Under the pieces are notes generated by a model that was given only the letters and a program-made list of their open reading frames with translations, was not told the DNA's origin and searched no databases. This document shows, in pieces, positions 48,844 to 59,082 of a stretch of DNA of 64,000 bases. Source of the stretch: Yersinia canariae. GTDB lineage: Bacteria; Pseudomonadota; Gammaproteobacteria; Enterobacterales; Enterobacteriaceae. The DNA is taken from NCBI RefSeq assembly GCF_009831415.1, contig NZ_CP043727.1, positions 3,720,001 through 3,784,000 of the forward strand, in the 5' to 3' direction. The position numbers and the translations under genes are program-made. Position 1 is the stretch's first letter. Every line of letters starts with the position of its first letter.

Positions 48844-49596
48844 ATGAAAATTCGTACGTCAATGATTGCACTGAGCCTTACGGCATTACTTAGCGGCTGC
48901 CAGAATATGAACACCGATGGCTTGATGCAGTCCGGCGCTCAAGCTTTTCAGGCGGCAACCCTGAGTGATGCTGATGTAAAAAACCTCAGTGAGAAATCTT
49001 GTGCGGAAATGGATCAAAAAGCACAGATAGCCTCCGCAGACAGCGCCTATGGCAAACGCCTGGCAAAAATTTCGGCTGCATTAGGCGATAATATCAATGG
49101 GACGCCAGCTAACTATAAGGTTTACGTCACTAAAGATGTCAATGCTTGGGCAATGGCAAATGGTTGCATCCGTGTTTACAGTGGCCTGATGGACATGATG
49201 ACGGACAATGAAGTCGAAGGAGTTCTCGGCCATGAGATGGGACACGTCGCATTAGGGCATACCCGCAAGGCCATGCAAGTCGCTTATGGCACCACTGCCC
49301 TGCGCACTGCTGCGGCATCCGCCGGTGGTGTTGCCGGGCAACTTTCCCAGTCCCAGTTAGCCGATATTGGTGAGAAATTAGTTAACGCCCAGTTCTCACA
49401 AAAACAAGAAAGTGAAGCGGATGATTACTCATTCGATCTGCTGAAAAAACGCGGTATTGACCCAAACGGTTTGGTCACCAGCTTCGAAAAATTAGCCACC
49501 ATGGAAGCAGGCCGCACCAGCAGCATGTTTGATGACCACCCGTCCTCACAGGCCCGCGCCGACCATATCCGCCAGCGTATCGCTACAGAAAAATAA
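48844..49596 (+). CDS. loiP: Metalloprotease LoiP
   Basis: 250 residues, M48 zinc metallopeptidase. Lipoprotein signal with lipobox LLSGC (Cys-19) for outer membrane attachment, zinc motif HEMGH (in VLGHEMGHVALGH) and glutamate in ESEAD. E. coli LoiP (YggG) is an outer membrane lipoprotein induced at low ionic strength. Confidence 0.93.
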   Translation: MKIRTSMIALSLTALLSGCQNMNTDGLMQSGAQAFQAATLSDADVKNLSEKSCAEMDQKAQIASADSAYGKRLAKISAALGDNINGTPANYKVYVTKDVNAWAMANGCIRVYSGLMDMMTDNEVEGVLGHEMGHVALGHTRKAMQVAYGTTALRTAAASAGGVAGQLSQSQLADIGEKLVNAQFSQKQESEADDYSFDLLKKRGIDPNGLVTSFEKLATMEAGRTSSMFDDHPSSQARADHIRQRIATEK

Positions 49597-49626
49597 TACT
49601 CAGCACCAATATCATCTATAAATACA

Positions 49627-49647
49627 AACGCCCCTCAATGGGGGCGT
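49627..49647. terminator. Hairpin between loiP and the Rieske gene
   Basis: ACGCCCC pairs with GGGGCGT (one base out of register), 30 bases after the loiP stop; minus-strand T-rich tail TTTGTATTT favours the Rieske gene, which ends at 49678. Confidence 0.6.
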
Positions 49648-49677
49648 GAGTTCTATAACTGAACTTGATGATAGCCG

Positions 49678-49998
49678 TTACTCACTCCCACCGGCCAAAT
49701 TAACTTCGATCTGATCACCATTGATCCGCACGGGATAGGTGTTTAAATCGCGATCTCCGGGTTCCCGCAAGCATTGGCCGGTTCGGATATCAAACAGTGC
49801 GCCATGCAATGGGCATTCAACCGTTTCACCATCAACGAACCCCTGGCTTAATAAGGCATTGGCATGGGGACAAATATCTTCCATCGCGAAATATTCCCCA
49901 TCAACCAGATAGATACCAATCCTTTTTCCCTCGGCTTGGGCTGAGAAGGGAAAGTCCGGTTTGACGTAATTTACTTTACAGATGCTTAACCACCCCAT
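49678..49998 (-). CDS. Rieske [2Fe-2S] ferredoxin
   Basis: 106 residues, a single-domain Rieske protein. The cluster ligands are CPHANALL (Cys-43, His-45) and CPLHGALFD (Cys-62, His-65). No signal peptide. Close to NirD- and dioxygenase-type ferredoxins, but there is no reductase or dioxygenase nearby, so its electron partner is unknown. It lies where E. coli has speB, between loiP and speA. Confidence 0.88.
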   Translation of the reverse strand: MGWLSICKVNYVKPDFPFSAQAEGKRIGIYLVDGEYFAMEDICPHANALLSQGFVDGETVECPLHGALFDIRTGQCLREPGDRDLNTYPVRINGDQIEVNLAGGSE

Positions 49999-50089
49999 TT
50001 AATCGCTCCCACATACCAACATGATAAAGATAAAAATCATTAATATTAGTGTGGTTGAGATTGGCTTAATCGCCAATGGAGACAGGATA

Positions 50090-50121
50090 TAAACAAAAGG
50101 GCAAACCTGAGTTTGCCCTTA
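50090..50121 (-). terminator. Rho-independent terminator of speA
   Basis: On the minus strand AAGGGCAAAC-TCAG-GTTTGCCCTT then TTGTTTATA, 28 bases after the speA stop. Confidence 0.85.
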
Positions 50122-50147
50122 AAGTGAGATTAATCAGCGGTTAATAC

Positions 50148-52127
50148 TTACTCATCTTCAAGATAAGTATAACCGTACAGGCCAGCTTCAAACTCTTCCA
50201 TAAACTGAGCTTGTAACTCGGTGTCGAGATCGGTTTCTTTCACTTGATCAGAGAACTGCTTTAGTAACTTCTCTGGGTTCAATTGAACATATTCCAGCAT
50301 ATCCGCGACGGTATCACCTTCGTCAGTCTGTTCAAACTCAACCGTGCCATCAGGGAAGACATACACATCTACGGCCGCAGTATCACCGAATAGATTATGC
50401 ATATTGCCCAGAATTTCCTGATAGGCTCCGACCATAAAGAAGCCCAGCAGCGGTGGATTCTCTGCATCATACGGCGGCATTGGCATAGTGGTTGCTACCC
50501 CATCGCCATCAATATAGTGATCAATAGTGCCGTCAGAGTCACAAGTGATATCCAACAAGACCGCCCGGCGCTCAGGCGGCTTATCTAACCCTTCCAATGG
50601 CAAGACCGGGAAGAGTTGATCAATACCCCACGCATCCGGCATTGATTGGAACAATGAGAAATTGACATACAGCTTGTCAGCCATACGTTCTTGCAGCTCA
50701 TCAATGATAGGTCGGTGAGCACGATTGCTCGGATCCAGCTGTTTTTGGATCTCATTGCAGATACTTAGATACAGCTCTTCGGCCCATGCACGTTGGGTCA
50801 ATTCCAACATGCCGTGAGCATACTGAGTGTGAACATCATGCAAGTCCATTTGGCTATCGTGCAGCCATTCGCGCAAAGAACGGCGATTTTCCGGCTCTTG
50901 CATTTCCAGCCACGTGTCCCACAAGCTTTCCAGTGCGCGCGGCGCATCAGCAGCCGGTGGTTGTGGCTCGTTGAACTCATTGCGTTCTACACCGATAACA
51001 TTGGAAACCAGCACAGTATGGTGTGCGGTAACTGCGCGACCTGATTCCGTAATCACTGTAGGGTGCGGCAAACCGTGCTCATTACAAGCATCACCGATAC
51101 CCCAGATAACGTTATTCGCATATTCATTCAGGCCATAGTTAACTGAGCAATCTGATTGGGAGCGCGTCCCTTCGTAATCTACGCCTAAACCGCCACCCAC
51201 ATCGAAGCACTGAATATTGACACCCAGTTTGTGTAGCTCCACATAGAAACGGGCAGATTCGCGCACGCCGGTGGAGATATCACGGATGTTGGAAAGCTGA
51301 GAACCTAAATGGAAGTGCAATAATTGCAGGCTTTCCAGACTGTTAGCTTCACGCAGCATATCAACCAACTGCAATACCTGAGTCGCAGACAAGCCAAATT
51401 TGGACTTCTCGCCACCGCTGGCCTGCCATTTGCCGGAGCCTTGTGATGCCAGACGCGCACGAACACCCAAGCGCGGTACAACATTCAGGCGCTCAGCTTC
51501 TTCCAGTACCATTTTGATTTCTGACATCTTTTCGATAACCAGATAAACCTTATGGCCCAGTTTTTCGCCAATCAATGCCAGACGGATATATTCACGGTCT
51601 TTATAACCGTTACAGACGATAACTGAGCGGGTCATCCCGGCATGCGCCAAAACAGCCATCATTTCCGCTTTAGAACCTGCTTCCAGCCCTAAAGGTTCAC
51701 CGGAATTGACCAGTGACTCAATAACCCGACGATGCTGGTTTACTTTAATCGGGTAAACCAGGAAATAATCACCTTCATAGCCAAACGACTCACGCGCACG
51801 TTTAAATGCACCATTAATTGAGCGCAGGCGATGCTGCAAAATTTGTGGGAAACAGAATAACGCGGGCAAACGTTGCCCCTGCTCAAGCTGCATTCTTTTG
51901 ACCAGTTGCGCCAGATCGACACGCGCCTCACGAACATCCGGATCAGGGCAAACACTGATATGACCCAGTTCATTGACGTCATAATAGTTGCCACCCCAGT
52001 AGGCGACGTTATACGTGCTCAGCATCTTGCTGGCATTACGATCATTCATGGCAACCTCCTGCATGGAGCGTAAAGAAACATGTGCGCCCGCAGCTGACGG
52101 ACGGCCAATCAAGTTATCATCAGACAT
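50148..52127 (-). CDS. speA: Biosynthetic arginine decarboxylase
   Basis: 659 residues. Decarboxylates arginine to agmatine with PLP and Mg. The PLP lysine is in [51 protein letters not shown] are conserved. Agmatine is probably used by AguA and AguB encoded at 60.2-62.3 kb. In E. coli speB follows speA; here it does not. Confidence 0.96.
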   Translation of the reverse strand: MSDDNLIGRPSAAGAHVSLRSMQEVAMNDRNASKMLSTYNVAYWGGNYYDVNELGHISVCPDPDVREARVDLAQLVKRMQLEQGQRLPALFCFPQILQHRLRSINGAFKRARESFGYEGDYFLVYPIKVNQHRRVIESLVNSGEPLGLEAGSKAEMMAVLAHAGMTRSVIVCNGYKDREYIRLALIGEKLGHKVYLVIEKMSEIKMVLEEAERLNVVPRLGVRARLASQGSGKWQASGGEKSKFGLSATQVLQLVDMLREANSLESLQLLHFHLGSQLSNIRDISTGVRESARFYVELHKLGVNIQCFDVGGGLGVDYEGTRSQSDCSVNYGLNEYANNVIWGIGDACNEHGLPHPTVITESGRAVTAHHTVLVSNVIGVERNEFNEPQPPAADAPRALESLWDTWLEMQEPENRRSLREWLHDSQMDLHDVHTQYAHGMLELTQRAWAEELYLSICNEIQKQLDPSNRAHRPIIDELQERMADKLYVNFSLFQSMPDAWGIDQLFPVLPLEGLDKPPERRAVLLDITCDSDGTIDHYIDGDGVATTMPMPPYDAENPPLLGFFMVGAYQEILGNMHNLFGDTAAVDVYVFPDGTVEFEQTDEGDTVADMLEYVQLNPEKLLKQFSDQVKETDLDTELQAQFMEEFEAGLYGYTYLEDE

Positions 52128-53128
52128 AATTCGCCTCTATTGCGATACTGACGATAAAGTCAGCCACTATCGCAGCTACAACCTGCAAGGACAACCCGCG
52201 TGAATGCCAAATTGGCAGAATATTGCACTAGAAAGCGCAATCCACGAGCGGCTTATCTCAGCTATTCATTACCCAAAACAGGGTAAAACACGTTTAAATG
52301 TAAAATACGTTTGACTGTAAATACGTATTGAGATTTTGTGAATCGGATTAGCCGTAAAGTCGTCAGGCCAGTCGGATTCAGTGCTTCAGGCAGTGATTAA
52401 CCCGCCCGCGAATCCTGAGTCGCACCCATGTGGGTATAACATCGGGTTGATGGTGTACAAGAAAGGAAGGTTGCAAGGGGAGATTGAACGTCAGAACGAC
52501 GCAGCTGTTGATGAGCAGCAACCAGTAGACAACGGATCATTAATCCAACCACCTCCACGCATGCCGTTCATAGTGAACGGACAAGACTTTATTAATAGAC
52601 AATTTAGGTAACAGTTTGATGACGCCGCTTTTAAATGCCCGCCTGCTGGTCAGCGCCCCTGAAGACTGAGAGCCACAACTGAGTGCAAAACACTAAAAAT
52701 CTAACAATGAGCTAATGTCATCTTCTGCCATTTTCATCATTGCGTATCAAATAAGCTGCGCGCGCAGTTTATACCTATAACGCGCGCAAAATGCAAAATG
52801 AAAATAGCGTGTAACTGTATCAAGCGGTAAATAAACTGATCAGCAACCAAAGGAAGAAATATCTTGATGCAAAAAGGGCTGGCGTTAATAGCAAAAGCTG
52901 ACCTAAAATAGACGTCCAGATGTTAATACATCCATCCATTTTAATTGCTAGAATGTCTGCTGCGCTATAATTATGGCGGACTTCTAAAGGGATAGACTGC
53001 TAAAGGCTTTGCCTAAAGGGGCGTTGTAAAGCGCAACGCAACAAAAGGCCCATTCAAATAGCGGCTCTAGTTGCTTGACTTCAATGCTATGCAGTGACTT
53101 TTCACTTGTATTCAAGGTAAAGAAAACA
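52128..53128. other. speA-metK intergenic region, about 1 kb
   Basis: Contains the divergent promoters of speA and metK, MetJ boxes (52910-52941) and two hairpins: CGCGCG-rich (52757-52788) and GCGTTG/CAACGC (53021-53039), the latter in the metK leader. E. coli has yqgB and yqgD here, but I could not identify either. The 76-codon frame at 52381-52611 starts with GTG without a ribosome binding site and is not counted as a gene. A 14-codon minus-strand frame near 52693-52740 is too small to judge. Confidence 0.5.
52910..52941. promoter_or_regulatory. MetJ operator (four met boxes) upstream of metK
   Basis: Four tandem octamers AGACGTCC, AGATGTTA, ATACATCC, ATCCATTT resemble the met box consensus AGACGTCT; the first is the best match. 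They are about 190 bases before the metK start. MetJ with S-adenosylmethionine would repress metK. A TATAAT at 52966-52971 fits the -10 of a promoter overlapped by the boxes. Confidence 0.8.
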
Positions 53129-54283
53129 ATGGCTAAACACCTATTTACATCGGAATCTGTTTCTGAAGGGCATCCGGATAAAATTGCTGACCAGATTTCA
53201 GATGCGGTACTTGACGCAATTCTTGAGCAAGATCCAAAAGCACGTGTTGCCTGCGAGACCTATGTCAAAACGGGTATGGTATTGGTTGGTGGCGAAGTCA
53301 CCACTAACGCATGGGTAGATATCGAAGAAATTACCCGTCGTACTGTGCGCGAAATCGGTTATGTAAATTCTGAGATGGGTTTTGACGCCAACTCTTGCGC
53401 CGTTTTAAGTGCGATTGGTAAACAGTCTCCTGATATCAACCAAGGTGTTGACCGTGCGAACCCACTGGAGCAAGGTGCGGGCGACCAAGGTTTGATGTTC
53501 GGTTACGCCACCAACGAAACTAGCGTTTTAATGCCCGCGCCGATTACCTATGCTCACCGTTTGGTGGCTCGTCAGGCCGCAGTGCGTAAAAATGGCACTT
53601 TGCCATGGCTGCGTCCGGATGCAAAAAGCCAGGTTACCTTCCAATATGACGACGGTAAAATTGTCGGTATTGATGCGGTCGTTCTGTCAACTCAGCATTC
53701 CGAAGACATCAGTCAGAAAGAGTTGCATGAAGCGGTGATGGAAGAAATCATCAAGCCAGTTCTGCCTGCCGAGTGGATAACCGCTGGCACTAAATACTTT
53801 ATTAACCCAACAGGCCGTTTCGTTATCGGTGGCCCAATGGGGGACTGTGGTCTGACGGGTCGTAAGATTATCGTGGATACCTACGGCGGTATGGCACGTC
53901 ATGGCGGTGGCGCATTCTCAGGTAAAGATCCCTCTAAAGTTGACCGTTCCGCCGCTTATGCAGCCCGTTATGTTGCTAAAAATATCGTCGCCGCGGGCCT
54001 GGCAGATCGCTGTGAGATTCAGGTGTCTTACGCCATTGGTGTTGCAGAACCAACTTCTATCATGGTGGAAGGCTTTGGTACTGAGAAGATCCCTGCGGAT
54101 CAACTGACCGCTCTGGTACGTGAGTTCTTCGACTTGCGCCCATATGGCTTGATTGAAATGCTGGATTTGTTGCATCCAATCTATCGCAAAACCGCCGCTT
54201 ATGGTCACTTTGGTCGTGAAGAATTCCCTTGGGAAAAAACCGACAGAGCCGCCCAATTGCGTGATGCTGCGGGCCTGAAATAA
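53129..54283 (+). CDS. metK: S-adenosylmethionine synthetase
   Basis: 384 residues. Makes S-adenosylmethionine from ATP and methionine. Landmarks: [52 protein letters not shown]. The start is at 53129 ([10 protein letters not shown]), by alignment; the 18 codons before are not conserved. A leader of about 150 bases follows the promoter. Confidence 0.97.
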   Translation: MAKHLFTSESVSEGHPDKIADQISDAVLDAILEQDPKARVACETYVKTGMVLVGGEVTTNAWVDIEEITRRTVREIGYVNSEMGFDANSCAVLSAIGKQSPDINQGVDRANPLEQGAGDQGLMFGYATNETSVLMPAPITYAHRLVARQAAVRKNGTLPWLRPDAKSQVTFQYDDGKIVGIDAVVLSTQHSEDISQKELHEAVMEEIIKPVLPAEWITAGTKYFINPTGRFVIGGPMGDCGLTGRKIIVDTYGGMARHGGGAFSGKDPSKVDRSAAYAARYVAKNIVAAGLADRCEIQVSYAIGVAEPTSIMVEGFGTEKIPADQLTALVREFFDLRPYGLIEMLDLLHPIYRKTAAYGHFGREEFPWEKTDRAAQLRDAAGLK

Positions 54284-54308
54284 GTTCCAGCCGGTAAATT
54301 CTGAATAG

Positions 54309-54335
54309 TAAAACCCCGCCTGGCGGGGTTTTTTT
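54309..54335 (+). terminator. Terminator of metK
   Basis: AAACCCCGCC-TG-GGCGGGG then seven T, 25 bases after the metK stop. It also abuts the end of the YedE-type gene on the other strand. Confidence 0.9.
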
Positions 54336-54768
54336 ATGCTTTCCTTTTTAAGGATTGCCGATAATGCTCAATAAGGCTAAATAGCGCCATGCCCGCCACC
54401 ATCGCGGCGACGAAGATAACGCCTTTGTACATTCCAGCCCCCAGCAGCACCAAAGCAGGCCCTGGGCATATCCCCGCCAAGCCCCAGCCGATACCAAATA
54501 ATAAGCTGCCGCCGATTAAACGCCGATCAAGGCGAGTGGAGCTTGGCAATTGGAGCGGTTTTCCCAGCAAGCTGGTTTTACGTCTTTTAGCCCAAGCAAA
54601 ACCTATCATGGCAACCGCCACCGCAGCAGCCATCACCAATGCCAGCGAAGGGTCCCACTGACCACCAATATCAAGAAAACCAAGCACTTTAGCCGGATTC
54701 GCCATGCCAGCCACTATCAGGCCCAGCCCAAAAATTAGCCCCGCTAACAACGAAAAAAGTAAATTCAT
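54334..54768 (-). CDS. YeeE/YedE-family (DUF6691) transporter subunit
   Basis: 144 residues, about four spans. GLAGICPGPALVLLG is the conserved cysteine loop of the YeeE/YedE family; related TsuA-type proteins take up thiosulfate or other sulfur compounds. It is the second half of a two-gene pair, 16 bases after its partner; GGAAAGC precedes the ATG. Confidence 0.85.
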   Translation of the reverse strand: MNLLFSLLAGLIFGLGLIVAGMANPAKVLGFLDIGGQWDPSLALVMAAAVAVAMIGFAWAKRRKTSLLGKPLQLPSSTRLDRRLIGGSLLFGIGWGLAGICPGPALVLLGAGMYKGVIFVAAMVAGMALFSLIEHYRQSLKRKA

Positions 54769-54784
54769 ATTGCTTTCCTATCGG

Positions 54785-55216
54785 CTAAACGAATAGATGG
54801 CGAACAAGCCATACTGTGGCAAAGCCGGTAAACATAAAACTCAGTGTCGCGAGCAATGAACGCTGTGAAAAACGCGCCAATCCACAGACACCATGCCCAC
54901 TGGTGCAACCCGCGCCATAGCGAGTACCAACCCCCACTAACAATCCGGCGATGATCAAAACAGGCAAATCAGCATCAATCTGAATCACCGGCAGGGCAGC
55001 AAAAAAAGAGTAAATCAACGGAGCAATCATCAGACCAATGATAAAAACGACACGCCACGAGATATCGCCGGCTTTTGGTGTTAATAATCCCCCTAAAATG
55101 CCACTAATACCGGCGATACGCCCATTCCAAAACCATAAAACTGTCACTGCAATGCCCAATAGTGCCCCGCCTATCAGTGCACTGTAGGGGGTGAAATTAG
55201 CCCAATCTATGGTCAT
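54785..55216 (-). CDS. YeeE/YedE-family transporter subunit
   Basis: About 143 residues, four spans. GAGCTSGHGVCGLARFS is the conserved cysteine-rich signature. The start at 55216 (MTIDWANF) is supported by AAGGAGG four bases upstream; an upstream TTG is less likely. The repressor stop at 55213 overlaps this start, so it is translationally coupled to the BigR-like gene. Confidence 0.85.
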   Translation of the reverse strand: MTIDWANFTPYSALIGGALLGIAVTVLWFWNGRIAGISGILGGLLTPKAGDISWRVVFIIGLMIAPLIYSFFAALPVIQIDADLPVLIIAGLLVGVGTRYGAGCTSGHGVCGLARFSQRSLLATLSFMFTGFATVWLVRHLFV

Positions 55217-55542
55217 GCGCCCTCCTTCTCTTGTGGGCAATAAAGCTGGTATAGCACCTCAAGCAGCGCCAATACTTTGCCATCAGCGATTGAATAAAAT
55301 ATTCGTTTCCCCTCTCGACGGGTATTCACCAGCCCATCGCTGCGCAACACTCCAAGCTGCTGTGAGAGTGTCGGCTGGCGAATGCCTAATGCATCCTCCA
55401 GTTCACTGACCGCCTTTTCACCCTGGCTCAATTGACACAGTAGGAGCAGCCGATCCTCATTGGCCAATATTCGCAGCACGTCACAAGCTTGCCCTGCCGC
55501 GTATCTCATCAGATCCATACTGATTGTTTTGCCGTTATTCAT
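55213..55542 (-). CDS. BigR/SqrR-like ArsR-family repressor
   Basis: 109 residues from the chosen start (ATG 55542; 55548 is close). Winged helix of the ArsR family (ALGIRQPTLSQQLGVLRSDGLVNTRREGKRIFYSI). Cys-36 and Cys-102 are separated by 66 residues, as in the persulfide-sensing cysteine pair of BigR and SqrR. A role as a sulfide/persulfide-responsive repressor of the downstream YeeE/YedE pair is likely. The two TTATATAA sequences upstream are candidate operators. Confidence 0.88.
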   Translation of the reverse strand: MNNGKTISMDLMRYAAGQACDVLRILANEDRLLLLCQLSQGEKAVSELEDALGIRQPTLSQQLGVLRSDGLVNTRREGKRIFYSIADGKVLALLEVLYQLYCPQEKEGA

Positions 55543-55567
55543 ACGCATCTCTGATATTAGAATTTCA

Positions 55568-55600
55568 TTATATAACTTAATATTATATATTTTTATATAA
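55568..55600. promoter_or_regulatory. Possible operator: paired TTATATAA palindromes
   Basis: TTATATAA occurs at 55568-55575 and 55593-55600, 25 bases apart, in a very AT-rich gap about 26 bases upstream of the BigR-like start. BigR-type operators are AT-rich inverted repeats, so autoregulation is plausible but the site is inferred. Confidence 0.4.
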
Positions 55601-55667
55601 TGATCAACTGAAAATAGCCTGCTTAGCGGCTTGCATATGGGTATCTGCCGTTTTATTCTTCCGCAAT

Positions 55668-56180
55668 ATGAGTTCATTAAGAATCCCTATCGCGCTACAG
55701 CAAGCCGTTATGCGCTGTCTGCGTCATAAATTGCAGCTGGCGAATCAGCATCTTGGCACCGACTATCCGGAGCCAAAAATCAACTATCATCAACGTGGCA
55801 CTAGCGCGGGCAGCGCTTATCTACAATCTTTCGAAATTCGCCTCAATCCCATATTACTATTGGAAAATCAGCAGCCTTTTATTGATCAAGTTGTGCCCCA
55901 CGAACTGGCGCATTTGCTGGTCTATCGCCAATTTGGCCGGGTGGCACCTCACGGTCAAGAATGGCGCTGGATGATGGAACAGGTGCTGCAAGTCCCGGCC
56001 AGCCGTACTCATCAGTTTGCAGTGACCACGGTGCGCAGTAAGACTTTCAATTATCAGTGTAAATGCCAACAACACGCCTTAACTATTCGCCGTCACAATA
56101 AAGTGCAACGCGGCGAGAGTGAGTACCGCTGCCGCGAATGTGGCGAAAAACTACAATTTGTAGCAGTAAAAAACTATTAG
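55668..56180 (+). CDS. sprT: SprT-like zinc metalloprotein
   Basis: 170 residues. HELAH zinc motif ([25 protein letters not shown]) and a C-terminal zinc ribbon (CKC..., [10 protein letters not shown]). Related to eukaryotic Spartan; function in bacteria unknown. Precedes endA as in E. coli; divergent from the BigR-like gene. Confidence 0.92.
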   Translation: MSSLRIPIALQQAVMRCLRHKLQLANQHLGTDYPEPKINYHQRGTSAGSAYLQSFEIRLNPILLLENQQPFIDQVVPHELAHLLVYRQFGRVAPHGQEWRWMMEQVLQVPASRTHQFAVTTVRSKTFNYQCKCQQHALTIRRHNKVQRGESEYRCRECGEKLQFVAVKNY

Positions 56181-56277
56181 AGATACTTGTTACTTGTTAT
56201 AAAACAGCAAGTTAACTTGCCATCCATAACTATTATCTATAATCTGCCAGCTTTTCATCATCGGGCTGTTTTGAGAT

Positions 56278-56985
56278 ATGTTACGCAAGCTTCTGTTTCT
56301 GTTGGTTTCATCCTTCCCCCTGTTCCCGCTATCCGGCTACAGCCAAAGCATCAACAACTTTTCTCAAGCCAAAGCGGTTGCGGCGAAAATCAATCAAGAT
56401 GCGCCCGGTAGTTTTTATTGTGGGTGCAAGATTGACTGGCAAGGTAAAAAAGGGATTCCAGACCTCAAAAGTTGCGGCTATCAACCACGGAAAAATGCCC
56501 AACGAGCAGCACGAATTGAATGGGAACATGTCGTCCCGGCCTGGCAATTTGGCCACCAGCGCCAATGCTGGCAACAAGGTGGGCGCAAAAATTGTGCGAA
56601 AGATCCGGTCTATCGGCAGATAGAAACTGATTTGCATAATCTACAACCTGCCATTGGCGAAGTGAATGGTGACCGCAATAACTTTATGTATTCCCAATGG
56701 AACGGTGGCGGCGGCCAATATGGCCAGTGTGACATGAAAGTCGACTTCAAAAGTAAGCTGGCAGAGCCACCAGCACGCGCACGGGGTGCTATAGCGCGGA
56801 CTTACTTTTATATGCGCGACCAATACCAGCTGCGGCTCTCCAGCCAACAAAGCAAGTTGTTCGAAGTGTGGAATCGCCAATACCCGGTGACAAACTGGGA
56901 GTGTTTGCGTGATGAGCAGGTGGCAAAAGCGCAAGGGAATCATAACCCTTATGTACAACGGGCTTGCCAGCAGCAAAAAGGCTAA
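56278..56985 (+). CDS. endA: Periplasmic endonuclease I
   Basis: 235 residues. Signal peptide about 1-22 ([18 protein letters not shown]). Degrades double-stranded DNA in the periplasm. Core: [43 protein letters not shown] (beta-beta-alpha metal). Cysteines for disulfides are present. Position sprT-endA-rsmE-gshB is conserved. Confidence 0.94.
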   Translation: MLRKLLFLLVSSFPLFPLSGYSQSINNFSQAKAVAAKINQDAPGSFYCGCKIDWQGKKGIPDLKSCGYQPRKNAQRAARIEWEHVVPAWQFGHQRQCWQQGGRKNCAKDPVYRQIETDLHNLQPAIGEVNGDRNNFMYSQWNGGGGQYGQCDMKVDFKSKLAEPPARARGAIARTYFYMRDQYQLRLSSQQSKLFEVWNRQYPVTNWECLRDEQVAKAQGNHNPYVQRACQQQKG

Positions 56986-57030
56986 TCTAGTATACTGGTC
57001 AAAGTTTTCGTTTCAGGACTCAAACAACTC

Positions 57031-57762
57031 ATGCGCATACCTCGCATTTATCACCCGCAACCTTTGCAGGCCAATACCGAATTGGCACTCAGTGATGAAG
57101 CAGCCAATCATGTTGGCCGCGTACTGAGGATGACTGAAGGCCAAAACCTGCAATTATTTGATGGCAGTAATCAGGTTTTCGCGGCTGAAATCATCCGAGT
57201 GGATAAAAAAAACCTGATTATCCGGCTTGCACAAGGGCAATCAGAAGACCGCGAATCCCCCTTGAATCTGCATTTGGGGCAGGTGATTTCCCGTGGGGAA
57301 AAAATGGAGTTTACTGTCCAGAAATCCATTGAACTGGGTGTCAATGTGATTACTCCGCTGTTTTCTGAGCGCTGCGGCGTTAAGCTGGATGGCGAGCGCC
57401 TGGCGAAGAAAATTCAGCAATGGCAAAAAATTGCAATTGCAGCTTGCGAACAATGCGGGCGCAATAAGCTCCCTGAGATCCGCGAAGCAATGCAGTTATC
57501 CGAATGGTGCGCTGAAGAAGATGACAGCCTGAAGTTGAATCTGCATCCCCGCGCCAGCAACAGCATTAATACCCTCCCCTCGTCACTCAACAAAGTGCGT
57601 TTGTTGATTGGCCCGGAAGGCGGCCTTTCTGCCGATGAAATTGCCATGACCGCGAACCTTGGATTTACTGATATCCTGCTAGGGCCGCGAGTTCTGCGTA
57701 CCGAAACTACCGCCCTGACCGCCATCACAGCTTTGCAGGTGCGGTTTGGCGACCTGGGATAA
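57031..57762 (+). CDS. rsmE: 16S rRNA m3U1498 methyltransferase
   Basis: 243 residues. Methylates U1498 in 16S rRNA. SPOUT family: PUA-like N-terminus, [13 protein letters not shown] and the trefoil-knot [15 protein letters not shown]. Placed between endA and gshB, likely co-transcribed with gshB (25-base gap). Confidence 0.95.
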   Translation: MRIPRIYHPQPLQANTELALSDEAANHVGRVLRMTEGQNLQLFDGSNQVFAAEIIRVDKKNLIIRLAQGQSEDRESPLNLHLGQVISRGEKMEFTVQKSIELGVNVITPLFSERCGVKLDGERLAKKIQQWQKIAIAACEQCGRNKLPEIREAMQLSEWCAEEDDSLKLNLHPRASNSINTLPSSLNKVRLLIGPEGGLSADEIAMTANLGFTDILLGPRVLRTETTALTAITALQVRFGDLG

Positions 57763-57787
57763 AATTCGTTCCCATTAGGAGAGAATA

Positions 57788-58741
57788 ATGATCAAGCTCG
57801 GCATCGTAATGGACCCAATCTCGTCCATTAATATCAAGAAAGACTCCAGCTTCGCTATGCTATTGGAAGCGCAGCGCCGTGGTTGGGAACTGCATTACAT
57901 GGAGATGGGCGACCTTTACTTGCGTGGGGGTGATGGCCGTGCCCGTACCCGCCTGCTGAGTGTGAAACACGACAAAGACGACTGGTTCAGTTTTGGCGCA
58001 GAGCAAGACCTGCCACTGCATGATCTTGATGTTATTTTGATGCGCAAAGACCCGCCATTTGATACTGAATTCATCTACGCCACCTATATCCTGGAACGCG
58101 CGGAAGATAAAGGTACTTTAGTGGTGAATAAACCGCAGAGCCTACGCGATTGTAACGAAAAGCTGTTTACAGCATGGTTCCCAGAATTAACCCCGGATAC
58201 ACTGGTCAGCCGCAGTAAAGAACATATCCGCAAGTTCCATCAGGAACATGGCGATATCATTTTGAAACCCTTGGATGGTATGGGCGGCACCTCAATATTT
58301 CGCGTGAAGCAGGATGACCCTAACGTGTCAGTTATCATTGAAACCCTGACTGAACTGGGCAGCCGATTCTGTATGGCGCAGAACTTCCTACCGGCCATTA
58401 AAGAGGGTGATAAACGCGTCTTGGTGGTTGATGGCGAACCCGTACCTTACTGCCTGGCGCGTATCCCGGCACAAGGCGAAACCCGTGGTAATTTGGCGGC
58501 TGGTGGCCGTGGCGAAGCCCGCCCACTTAGCGAAAGTGACTGGAAAATTGCCCGTGCCGTTGCACCTGTGCTGAAACAAAAAGGTTTAATTTTTGTCGGC
58601 TTAGATATCATTGGCGATCGCCTAACGGAAATTAACGTTACCAGCCCAACCTGTATTCGCGAAATTGAAGCCGCTTTTACGGATGTTTCGATTACTGGCA
58701 TGCTGATGGATGCTATTGAAGTGCGTCTGGCGAATAAATAA
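57788..58741 (+). CDS. gshB: Glutathione synthetase
   Basis: 317 residues, an ATP-grasp enzyme joining gamma-glutamylcysteine and glycine. Landmarks: MDPISSINIKKDSSFAMLLEA, NKPQSLRDCNEKL, KPLDGMGGTSIF, INVTSPTCIREIEA. TAGGAGAGAATA before the ATG is a good ribosome binding site. Confidence 0.97.
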   Translation: MIKLGIVMDPISSINIKKDSSFAMLLEAQRRGWELHYMEMGDLYLRGGDGRARTRLLSVKHDKDDWFSFGAEQDLPLHDLDVILMRKDPPFDTEFIYATYILERAEDKGTLVVNKPQSLRDCNEKLFTAWFPELTPDTLVSRSKEHIRKFHQEHGDIILKPLDGMGGTSIFRVKQDDPNVSVIIETLTELGSRFCMAQNFLPAIKEGDKRVLVVDGEPVPYCLARIPAQGETRGNLAAGGRGEARPLSESDWKIARAVAPVLKQKGLIFVGLDIIGDRLTEINVTSPTCIREIEAAFTDVSITGMLMDAIEVRLANK

Positions 58742-58753
58742 ACCAGACTCGCG

Positions 58754-58864
58754 CCCCAAAGTCATTGAAGTTGCAGGTAGGCAGCAAGAGAACAAATCCC
58801 GATGAGCTGACTCACGTCAGTGATTCGGGTGAATGAGCGCAGCTAACAACCCTGCGGCTTCAAG
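58754..58864 (+). repeat. ERIC-like repeat, unit 1
   Basis: 111 bases starting CCCCAAAGTCATTGAAG and ending CGGCTTCAAG, with ERIC-like TTGCAGGTAGGCAGCAAG and ATCCCGATGAGCTGAC. It differs from unit 2 at about three or four bases. Confidence 0.8.
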
Positions 58865-58876
58865 CATAAACAGTCA

Positions 58877-58987
58877 CCCCAAAGTCATTGAAGTTGCAGG
58901 TAGGCAGCAAGAGAACAAATCCCGATGAGCTGACCCACGTCAGTGATTCGGGTGAGTGAGCGCGGCTAACAACCCTGCGGCTTCAAG
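58877..58987 (+). repeat. ERIC-like repeat, unit 2
   Basis: Near-identical tandem copy of unit 1 after a 12-base spacer. Its ends (TTGAAG... / CTTCAA) are inverted, so each unit folds as one hairpin. Confidence 0.8.
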
Positions 58988-59082
58988 GACGAAGGGGAGC
59001 GCTCCCCCGTGACTTTATTCGCATTTATCCGCATACTGACATGAGTTTCTCCCTTAACTCAGCGAATCCCCTATATAACATA

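Larger units (their letters stand above)
58742..59082. other. gshB-yqgE gap with tandem ERIC-like repeats
   Basis: About 340 bases; nearly all are the two repeat units at 58754-58864 and 58877-58987. After them GAAGGGGAGCGCTCCCCCGT (58989-59008) is a short hairpin. No gene. Confidence 0.6.

Noticed and set aside
52381..52611. 76-codon open frame between speA and metK
   Set aside because: Starts with GTG without a ribosome binding site and has no family resemblance or secretion signal.
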